Source: Deltaproteobacteria bacterium
Lineage (GTDB): Bacteria > Desulfobacterota > Desulfobacteria > Desulfobacterales > JAFDCJ01
Direction of reading: 5' to 3'
DNA length: 12,151 nucleotides
Assembly: GCA_024277475.1 (NCBI GenBank)
Contig: JAJRVC010000443.1
Span: forward strand, 1-12,151
Below, piece after piece: positions 5,635 to 11,093 of this stretch. The notes under the pieces were generated by a model, which was given only the letters and a program-made list of their open reading frames with translations, was not told the origin of the DNA and did not search any database. Position 1 is the stretch's first letter; every line of letters starts with the position of its first letter. Both the position numbers and the translations under genes were made by a program.

Positions 5635-6429
5635 GTGGCCAATAAAAAAAAGAAAATAAAGTTGATTTCCTGGAATGTCAACGGTCTGCGGGCCGTCATT
5701 AAAAAAGATTTTTTTGAGTCATTCAGGCAATTGGATGCGGATATTTTTGCTTTGCAGGAAATCAAACTCCAGGCACCCCAACTTACCGATGAGATGGAAG
5801 GCATTCATGGATATGAATCTCACTGGTCCCATGCCACGGTTAAAAAAGGATACAGTGGAGTTGCTGTTTATGCGCGGATGAAGCCGAAAAGCGTTAAATA
5901 CGGTATCGGTGAATCCAAATTCGACAACGAAGGCCGCATCCTGGAAATGGATTTTGATGATTTTGTTTTTTTTAACGTCTATTTTCCTAACGGGCAGATG
6001 AGCGAAGAACGGCTGCAGTATAAATTGGAATTTTATGAAAAATTTTTTAACTATACCGATGAATACAAAAAACAAGGCAGAAGCCTTATCATTACCGGTG
6101 ATTACAACACGGCGCATAATGAAATTGATCTGAAAAATCCGAAACCGAACGAAAAGACATCCGGATTCCTGCGCATCGAGCGTGACTGGCTCGATCTTAT
6201 CACTGAAAATGGATACAGGGACACCTTTCGCTATTTTCACCCTGATACCGTAAAGTACTCGTGGTGGACATACCGGTTCAAAGCAAGAGATCGCAACGTC
6301 GGGTGGCGTATCGATTACTTTTTTGTCACCCGGGACATCATCGACAAAGGCTGGATTAAAGAAGCTTTCATCGACAATAGTATTTACGGGTCGGATCATT
6401 GCCCGATCGGGCTGATTATCGAGATCTAA
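5635..6429 (+). CDS. xth: Exodeoxyribonuclease III (AP endonuclease family)
   Basis: DNA-repair enzyme of the ExoIII/APE1 family that cuts at abasic sites and trims 3'-blocked ends in base-excision repair; 264 residues, the family's usual length. Landmarks in order: WNVNGLRA (13-20), the metal ligand E42 in LQEIKLQ, YSGVAVYAR, YFPNGQ, D156 and N158 in GDYNTAH, SWWTYR, GWRIDYFFVT, and D254-H255 in SDHCPIGL. All metal and catalytic positions expected of the family are present. The start is GTG at 5635, with a weak AGGA nine or so bases upstream; no stronger start lies nearby. A flavodoxin-fold gene follows after 26 bases, so it probably leads a three-gene run. No convincing promoter was found in 5387-5634. 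Confidence 0.95.
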   Translation: MANKKKKIKLISWNVNGLRAVIKKDFFESFRQLDADIFALQEIKLQAPQLTDEMEGIHGYESHWSHATVKKGYSGVAVYARMKPKSVKYGIGESKFDNEGRILEMDFDDFVFFNVYFPNGQMSEERLQYKLEFYEKFFNYTDEYKKQGRSLIITGDYNTAHNEIDLKNPKPNEKTSGFLRIERDWLDLITENGYRDTFRYFHPDTVKYSWWTYRFKARDRNVGWRIDYFFVTRDIIDKGWIKEAFIDNSIYGSDHCPIGLIIEI

Positions 6430-6455
6430 TAGGTTGAACGGTTACAAGGAGAACA

Positions 6456-7079
6456 GTGGAGAAGATAAAAATAGTAGCCATCTACGGAAGTCCGCGCCGC
6501 AAGGGTAATACTGCGACTTTACTGGAAAAAGCAGTCGAAGGTGCCAGAGATACAGGTGCCCGCGTGGAGGAAATCGTTTTGCGCGATTTGAAAATATCTC
6601 CCTGTCTCGAGATCTTTGGCTGTACGAAATCCGGAGAGTGCAGGATTAAGGATGATTTCCAGAAAGTTCGGGATCAGATCCTGGCATCTCAAGGCTTAAT
6701 TCTTGCCTCTCCGGTCTTTTTTTATGCGGTAAGTGCGCATACCAAAATCCTCATGGATCGGTTTCAATCCCTTTGGGTAAAAAAATACTGGATCGACAAG
6801 ACCCCCTCGAACCATCCAAAAGTAACGCGCAAAGGACTTTTTATTTCAGTAGGCGCCACCAAAGGGAAAAAACTGTTTGATGGTATCCTTCTCAGCATGA
6901 GGTATTTTTTTGACACGATCGACATGGAACTTTGGAAAGCGCTGCTATATCGGGGGCTTGATTTTGAAGGTGACGTGCTGAAGTGTCCCGATTATCTGGA
7001 TGAAGCCTATGAGGCGGGCAGGGAGTATGTCAAGGTGCTTAATAAAAATCTCACTGCATCAACACGGGAGGAAAAATAA
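6456..7079 (+). CDS. Flavodoxin-fold NAD(P)H-dependent oxidoreductase, iron-sulfur-flavoprotein-like
   Basis: A 207-residue member of the flavodoxin-like FMN reductase/iron-sulfur flavoprotein group. The FMN phosphate loop is GSPRRKGNT at 11-19, and ASPVFFYAVSAHTKILMDRF is the second flavin-contact segment. Iron-sulfur flavoproteins carry Cx2Cx2Cx4-7C; here cysteines are C50, C56 and C62 (PCLEIFGCTKSGEC), and Ile53 stands where the second cysteine would be. A normal 4Fe-4S cluster is therefore doubtful, though a three-cysteine site is conceivable. GTG 6456 is supported by AAGGAG at 6446-6451. It lies 26 bases after the ExoIII gene and 2 bases before the next gene, consistent with one transcript. 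The natural electron acceptor cannot be told from the sequence. Confidence 0.82.
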   Translation: MEKIKIVAIYGSPRRKGNTATLLEKAVEGARDTGARVEEIVLRDLKISPCLEIFGCTKSGECRIKDDFQKVRDQILASQGLILASPVFFYAVSAHTKILMDRFQSLWVKKYWIDKTPSNHPKVTRKGLFISVGATKGKKLFDGILLSMRYFFDTIDMELWKALLYRGLDFEGDVLKCPDYLDEAYEAGREYVKVLNKNLTASTREEK

Positions 7080-7081
7080 AT

Positions 7082-7966
7082 TTGATTTTTGAACCCATAA
7101 GCCTGGAAAGGCAGGCAGACTATGTTCAACTATTGAACGTCTGTCCCCAAATTGCCTCTGACTACAGTTTATTAAACCTTTGGGCCTGGGCCGATGAATA
7201 TGGACTTGAATGGGCCTGGGAAGATAATTTTGTCTGGATTCGGCAAACCCGGCCTGATGATTTACTATGGGCTCCTGTCGGCCCCTGGGACCAGATTGAC
7301 TGGGGCAGACGGTTTGTAGAAAATCAAAGCCGGCAAACTACCTTTATACGTGTTCCGCAACAACTTGCCGAATCCTGGGGCAAATCTCTCGCGGACCAGG
7401 CAGTCATTGAGGAAGAAAGAGGGCATTGGGATTACATTTATACTGCAAGCGATCTTGCCGAGCTAAAGGGCAGCCGCTATCATAAGAAAAAGAACTTACT
7501 CAACCAGTTTGTTAAAAAATACGAGTATGTCTATGTGCCGTTTGGGCCTGAGTTGATCGAGCAGGCCATGGCCATGCAGGAGGATTGGTGCACCTGGCGA
7601 GACTGTGAATCGTCTGATATTCTTTCTGCGGAAAACCAGTCGATTTCAAGAATATTTAAAAACTGGAACCAGTTGAGCGGCACTTTGGGCGGCGCCATTC
7701 TGGTAGACGGGTCAATGGTGGCTTACACGGTTGCCGAGGGTTTGGCCAATGAAACCGTTATCATTCATTTTGAAAAGGGCGACACCCGGTACAAAGGAAT
7801 CTACCAGGCTATCAATCAGATGTTCGTAGCCCATTCGGCCGGACATTTTACGCGGGTCAACCGCGAACAGGATTTAAGCGACCCGGGTCTTCGCAAAGCC
7901 AAGCTGTCCTATCATCCGGTGGAATTCCTGCAGAAATATCGTGTCACCCTGAAAGGAACGATTTAA
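7082..7966 (+). CDS. DUF2156 protein (GNAT-fold, phosphatidylglycerol lysyltransferase C-terminal-like)
   Basis: A 294-residue soluble protein of the DUF2156 type, related to the C-terminal tRNA-dependent aminoacyl-transfer domain of lysylphosphatidylglycerol synthase. Family-like segments include DYSLLNLWAW near the N-terminus, GSRYHKKKNLLNQF in the middle, and AVAYTVAEG-like, FEKGDTRYKGIYQAINQMF and FTRVNREQDLSDPGLRKAKLSYHP toward the end. No membrane segments are seen, so unlike full MprF it lacks the flippase half. Substrate and donor are unknown. The start is TTG 7082, ten bases after GGGAGG and two bases after the preceding stop, so it is likely co-transcribed and coupled with the flavodoxin-like gene. 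Confidence 0.82.
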   Translation: MIFEPISLERQADYVQLLNVCPQIASDYSLLNLWAWADEYGLEWAWEDNFVWIRQTRPDDLLWAPVGPWDQIDWGRRFVENQSRQTTFIRVPQQLAESWGKSLADQAVIEEERGHWDYIYTASDLAELKGSRYHKKKNLLNQFVKKYEYVYVPFGPELIEQAMAMQEDWCTWRDCESSDILSAENQSISRIFKNWNQLSGTLGGAILVDGSMVAYTVAEGLANETVIIHFEKGDTRYKGIYQAINQMFVAHSAGHFTRVNREQDLSDPGLRKAKLSYHPVEFLQKYRVTLKGTI

Positions 7967-8084
7967 AAATGAAAAAAAGATCCACAGCCCAGATGAGGCG
8001 AATATTGCCTTCCTGAATCAGATTTATAAATCGAAATCTCCGATTAGTATTTTTTGGCAATTAGCGCATCTTGGATCTTTGTTC

Positions 8085-8119
8085 AAGCCGGGGCCTGTTC
8101 GGTTTTCAGGCCCCGGCTT
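8085..8119. terminator. Strong hairpin between convergent genes (candidate bidirectional terminator)
   Basis: AAGCCGGGGCCTG (8085-8097) and CAGGCCCCGGCTT (8107-8119) form a perfect 13-bp GC-rich stem with a 9-base loop. It lies between the end of the DUF2156 gene and the end of the small-heat-shock cluster, which converge. No T-run follows on either strand, so it may act through another mechanism or mainly protect 3' ends. Confidence 0.6.
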
Positions 8120-8129
8120 CGGTTAAGTA

Positions 8130-8534
8130 CTAACCGGCCGTCACGGATATTTTACGTGGCATGGCTTTTTTAACCTTTGGCAAAGTCAGTCGCAACACGC
8201 CATCATTGAGTTGAGCATCGATCTTTTCCTGATCGATAACCTCGGAAAGGGTAAATTGCCGGAAATACCGGCCGATTTCGTATTCAATCAGCAGGTCTTC
8301 TTCTTCGGCCCCTTCCCAAGGGGTCACATCGCCCGTCACGGTTAAAACATTTTCGCGAAGATCGATGTTCAGGTCATCTGATTTTACACCCGGCAAGTCC
8401 GCCAGCAGGGTAATATCTTTTTCGGTCTCAAAGATATCCACTGCTGTTGTAAAAACCGGTCCGGGTTTGGTCTGTTCGGCCGGTACGGCTAATTGCTGTT
8501 TCTCTTGAGCTTGTATTTCTTTGGTTTGGGCCAT
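8130..8534 (-). CDS. Small heat-shock protein, Hsp20/alpha-crystallin family (third of cluster)
   Basis: An ATP-independent holdase chaperone of 134 residues. A short polar N-terminal arm rich in Gln, Glu and Lys (about 1-28) precedes the alpha-crystallin domain (about 29-122), with TTAVDIFETEKDITLLADLPGV at its start and DGVLRLTLPK near its end. The C-terminal I-S-V tripeptide in PRKISVTAG is the IXI/V anchor used for oligomer assembly. Its arm lacks the aromatic, amphipathic character seen in its neighbour at 8569-9027, which suggests different assembly or client binding (inference). GGAGGG precedes the ATG. It lies 34 bases after the second Hsp20 gene, so it is the last member of a three-gene operon. 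Confidence 0.93.
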   Translation of the reverse strand: MAQTKEIQAQEKQQLAVPAEQTKPGPVFTTAVDIFETEKDITLLADLPGVKSDDLNIDLRENVLTVTGDVTPWEGAEEEDLLIEYEIGRYFRQFTLSEVIDQEKIDAQLNDGVLRLTLPKVKKAMPRKISVTAG

Positions 8535-8568
8535 TTTACATCCCTCCTTAATATCGATGGGTTTTTTT

Positions 8569-9027
8569 CTAATGCACTGTGATTTGTTTCGGCTTGGCTG
8601 CTTCTGCTTTCGGAACCGCCACCGTCAAAATGCCATGGACATGACTGGCTTCCACCTTGTCCGCATCCACTTCACCGGGCAATGCAACAACTCGGTTGAA
8701 GACCCCGGCCTCGCGTTCTCTGCGGTGGTATCGGACATTTTCGCCTTCCGACGGTATCTTGCGCTCGCCGGAGATCGACAGGTTATTGCCGGTCATAGAA
8801 ATGTTGATTTCTTCGGCTTTTACCCCGGGCAGTTCCGCCCTCACATAGTATTTGTCCTTATCCTCGGTCAGGTTGATCAGCGGGAATACCCCCGCACCTG
8901 CTGAACGATAAGGTCTTCTTTCCAAACCACCAAACACCTCATCGAGTTGTCTTCGCATACGCTCAAGTTCTCCAAAAGCGCCTCCCAAACCCCAGGTCGG
9001 ATAATAAACAGGTCGTCTGAATATCAT
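8569..9027 (-). CDS. Small heat-shock protein, Hsp20/alpha-crystallin family (second of cluster)
   Basis: A 152-residue Hsp20 chaperone. The N-terminal arm is aromatic and amphipathic (MIFRRPVYYPTWGL, then LERMRRQLDEVFGG), typical of the segment that binds unfolding clients. The alpha-crystallin domain spans about 46-145, with FPLINLTEDKDKYYVRAELPGV, SGERK and HGILTVAVPK. The protein ends in K-Q-I-T-V-H, giving an I-X-V anchor. AAAGGAGGA lies seven bases before the ATG at 9027. It is 44 bases after the first Hsp20 gene and 34 before the third. Clear divergence from both neighbours suggests an old duplication or separate acquisition rather than a recent copy. Confidence 0.95.
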   Translation of the reverse strand: MIFRRPVYYPTWGLGGAFGELERMRRQLDEVFGGLERRPYRSAGAGVFPLINLTEDKDKYYVRAELPGVKAEEINISMTGNNLSISGERKIPSEGENVRYHRREREAGVFNRVVALPGEVDADKVEASHVHGILTVAVPKAEAAKPKQITVH

Positions 9028-9071
9028 GGTTTAATCCTCCTTTAATTTGTTTTTTTCCTCATGTGATGAAT

Positions 9072-9530
9072 TTATTTACCTGCTTTTATATCGATTTTTT
9101 TCGTTTCAGCCGTTTTGGCTTTTTTGAGCTTTATCTTCAAAACGCCGTTTTTGTACTTGGCATCCACTTTGGACTCATCGACATCAGCCGGCAGCTCAAG
9201 TGTCCTTTTATAGAATCCGAAGGAGCTTTCCACGCGATGATAGTGCTCATCGGAGTGTTCTTTTTCCTGCTTCTTTTCACCGCGAATAGTTAAAATTCTG
9301 CCATCTAATGAAATGTCGATGCCCTCTTTATCAACACCGGGAATTTCGGCCTTGACGATGATATCTCTTTTCCCTTCACTCACATCAACGCTGGGATACC
9401 AGTCTTCTTCAAACAGCCTGGGAATTGAAAATACAGGCTCTTTGAAAAATTGGTCAAGTAATGAGTCGAAATCTTTAGAAAAATTAACAAGTTCACGGTC
9501 CCGTCTTTTCCAAGGAATTAGGTTTTTCAT
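9072..9530 (-). CDS. Small heat-shock protein, Hsp20/alpha-crystallin family (first of cluster)
   Basis: A 152-residue Hsp20 chaperone leading the three-gene cluster. The N-terminal arm (about 1-44) contains FSKDFDSLLDQFF. The alpha-crystallin domain (about 45-142) opens with WYPSVDVSEGKRDIIVKAEIPGV and includes RGEKKQE, SFGFYKRTLELP and NGVLKIKLKK. The C-terminal K-K-I-D-I gives the IXI anchor. The ribosome-binding site AGGAGGTGATC (9543-9533) is an 11-base match to the complement of the 16S 3' end, with the AGGAGG core seven bases from the ATG. This predicts very strong initiation and sets it apart from the ordinary sites of the other two genes. A promoter lies just upstream at 9574-9601. 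Confidence 0.95.
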   Translation of the reverse strand: MKNLIPWKRRDRELVNFSKDFDSLLDQFFKEPVFSIPRLFEEDWYPSVDVSEGKRDIIVKAEIPGVDKEGIDISLDGRILTIRGEKKQEKEHSDEHYHRVESSFGFYKRTLELPADVDESKVDAKYKNGVLKIKLKKAKTAETKKIDIKAGK

Positions 9531-9532
9531 TA

Positions 9533-9543
9533 GATCACCTCCT
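9533..9543 (-). promoter_or_regulatory. Extended Shine-Dalgarno of the first Hsp20 gene
   Basis: On the minus strand the bases read AGGAGGTGATC, complementary over 11 bases to the conserved GATCACCTCCT of the 16S rRNA 3' end. Most genes here show only 4-6 bases. The flanking AT-rich leader should leave it unstructured. Confidence 0.8.
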
Positions 9544-9573
9544 ATGTATCGATCAATTATTTTGTTTGTCTAA

Positions 9574-9601
9574 AAGATAATGAATTAAAAAGGCATGTCA
9601 A
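9574..9601 (-). promoter_or_regulatory. Predicted sigma70-type promoter of the Hsp20 cluster
   Basis: On the minus strand TTGACA (9596-9601, perfect) is followed after 16 bases by TATCTT (9574-9579, 4/6 match). Transcription would start near 9567, leaving a leader of about 37 nt. The -10 does not resemble the sigma32 CCCCAT-type box, and no CIRCE element overlaps it. Confidence 0.5.
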
Positions 9602-9669
9602 GATATATAAATTATTTTTTAATAAAAAAGGTTAAAGTAATGAATCAGACAACTAAAAATTCATCCATG

Positions 9670-9711
<42 letters not shown>

Positions 9712-9743
9712 TGCGGGATCACATATCTGATTATAGACAGTTA

Positions 9744-9818
9744 AGTGCTCGGATTGGCTCTGAAGCACTCCGGTTTTTACAACTCAGGTTAGCTGTTTAC
9801 TCTAACATCGAAAACCGG
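9744..9818 (-). terminator. Two abutting stem-loops downstream of the HPP gene
   Basis: AGTGCT (9744-9749) pairs with AGCACT (9764-9769). Immediately next, CCGGTTTT (9770-9777) pairs with AAAACCGG (9811-9818), enclosing GTTAG (9788-9792) and CTAAC (9802-9806). An alternative pairing joins GTTAGCT (9788-9794) with AGCTAAC (9831-9837). The block is about 80 bases past the HPP stop and may end that operon's transcripts, although no T-run follows. Confidence 0.4.
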
Positions 9819-9896
9819 GTCCTTATCTTAAGCTAACTAAACAAGCATTTGGCAGGCAATCAGATGGTAAATTGAGTGAAGCGGTGCAACGGGATT

Positions 9897-10433
9897 CTAT
9901 AACCAGAACTCGGGATATCGGCGGTTTTTGGGGATGTTGTTCACCAACAGTGCCACGACAAGCATGATGATCGGTCCGACACCCCCAGGGATAAGCGCAT
10001 ACAGGTATCCAAGATTGTGGATTTTCTGACTGCCGATAACGGCAATCAACGCCGTTGCGCCGCCCGGAGGATGGAGTGTTTTTGTGGCATGCATAACTGC
10101 GACGGAAGTGGCTACCGCGATCGGTGATGCCAGCCATAAATGGGCAGGAAGTAGTTTGTAAGCGGTGACACCGATGACTGCTGAGATCATATGCCCACCG
10201 ATTAGGTTTCTCGGCTGCGCCAGCGGGCTTCGAATTGCCCCGTAAACCAATACTGCCGAAGCGCCAAAGGAGCCAATGATCATTACAAAATCGGTTTTAT
10301 CGACATTATTATAATTTATATAAGCTACCGCTGCGATACCTATAAATGATCCAATCCATGACCAGAAAATTTCGGGTACGCCGACGGCGGGGGGACTCTT
10401 TGTTGTCCCTTTCATTTTGTTGAAATAATCCAT
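9897..10433 (-). CDS. HPP-family integral membrane protein
   Basis: A 178-residue inner-membrane protein of the HPP family, named for its His-Pro-Pro motif. Here H121-P-P-G-G-A-T-A-L is intact, together with the second signature PLAQPRNLIGGH (70-81). Hydrophobic spans fall at about 23-40, 49-67, 77-95, 98-115 and 145-164. The family's biochemical role is poorly known; some photosynthetic-lineage members have been linked to nitrite transport, which need not apply here. The start is ATG 10433, with only a weak purine-rich site upstream. It follows the CBS-pair gene by 48 bases. HPP domains are also found fused to CBS domains, so the neighbour may supply its regulatory part (inference). Confidence 0.9.
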   Translation of the reverse strand: MDYFNKMKGTTKSPPAVGVPEIFWSWIGSFIGIAAVAYINYNNVDKTDFVMIIGSFGASAVLVYGAIRSPLAQPRNLIGGHMISAVIGVTAYKLLPAHLWLASPIAVATSVAVMHATKTLHPPGGATALIAVIGSQKIHNLGYLYALIPGGVGPIIMLVVALLVNNIPKNRRYPEFWL

Positions 10434-10481
10434 TCGGATTTTCTCTTACCCTATTACCCGTATGCGTGCCGGCGGTTTCTA

Positions 10482-11093
10482 TTACAGGACACAGGTTGCT
10501 TGAAAGATATCGGCTCTTGCAACTATTCCCACTAGCTGACTATTATTATTGATTACCGGCACTCGATTAATATTTTTTTCTGCGAAAATGGAAGCTATCT
10601 CAAATACAGGAGTATCTTCAAAAACCGTGTGGGCCGGAGTTGTCATTATGTCTTTTGCGTAACCGGTGCGCATTGAAATGGCAACGCACCCCTTGCTGGT
10701 CAGACACTGAGCAACAACATTCATGATTGAAGGCGTTCTTTTTTCTCCCATATGAAAAAGAAAATCCTTCTCGGAAATAACCCCGACAACCGCTCCCCGG
10801 TCGTCCATGACAGGAATTCCGGATATACCATGAGACGCCATTTTTGCTGCTGTTTCTTTAAGCGAGGTAGTCGCCGTTACGAATATCACCTTGACCGTCA
10901 TGACATCCTTGGCCAGCAGGGATTTTGCTATCCGTTCTACGGCATGACGGTATGCATGGCCGAATATTTCCTTAAAATCACCGGGAGTGATGTCAAGATA
11001 TCCGGGGATGGATTTCATCGCATCCAATATGTCCTCATCCGACATATTTACAGGGCAGGAACCAAAAGTGGTGTTGAGAACATCTCTTTTCAA
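10482..11093 (-). CDS. Tandem CBS-domain protein with small N-terminal helical segment
   Basis: A 203-residue soluble protein with two CBS domains, at about 60-115 (KDVMTVKVIFV, GISGIPVMDDRGAVVGVISEKDF) and 146-200 (KDIMTTPAHTV, NINRVPVINNNSQLVGIVARADIF). CBS pairs usually bind adenine nucleotides such as AMP or ATP and control a partner. The N-terminal 58 residues (SCPVNMSDEDILDAMKSIPGYLDITPGDF) form a predicted helical segment whose role I do not know. Its start is TTG at 11093, overlapping the kinase stop as TTGA (11090-11093), with AAAGGA upstream in the end of the kinase gene. This indicates translational coupling. The HPP membrane protein follows. The likely job is to sense cellular energy or a nucleotide for that membrane protein or the kinase (inference). 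Confidence 0.88.
   Translation of the reverse strand: MKRDVLNTTFGSCPVNMSDEDILDAMKSIPGYLDITPGDFKEIFGHAYRHAVERIAKSLLAKDVMTVKVIFVTATTSLKETAAKMASHGISGIPVMDDRGAVVGVISEKDFLFHMGEKRTPSIMNVVAQCLTSKGCVAISMRTGYAKDIMTTPAHTVFEDTPVFEIASIFAEKNINRVPVINNNSQLVGIVARADIFQATCVL

Noticed and set aside
5719..6399. 226-codon open frame on the minus strand opposite exodeoxyribonuclease III
   Set aside because: It is antisense to a gene with every catalytic motif in place, has no ribosome-binding site or family likeness, and reads as a codon-bias shadow.
7969..8016. 15-codon frame (ATGAAAAAAAGA...) immediately after the DUF2156 stop
   Set aside because: Too short, no family likeness, no proper ribosome-binding site; treated as untranslated 3' sequence.
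9744..9769. CIRCE-like element near the Hsp20 cluster
   Set aside because: The half-sites are AGTGCT...AGCACT, the inverse order of CIRCE (TTAGCACTC-N9-GAGTGCTAA), the spacer is 14, and it is about 150 bases upstream of the promoter.
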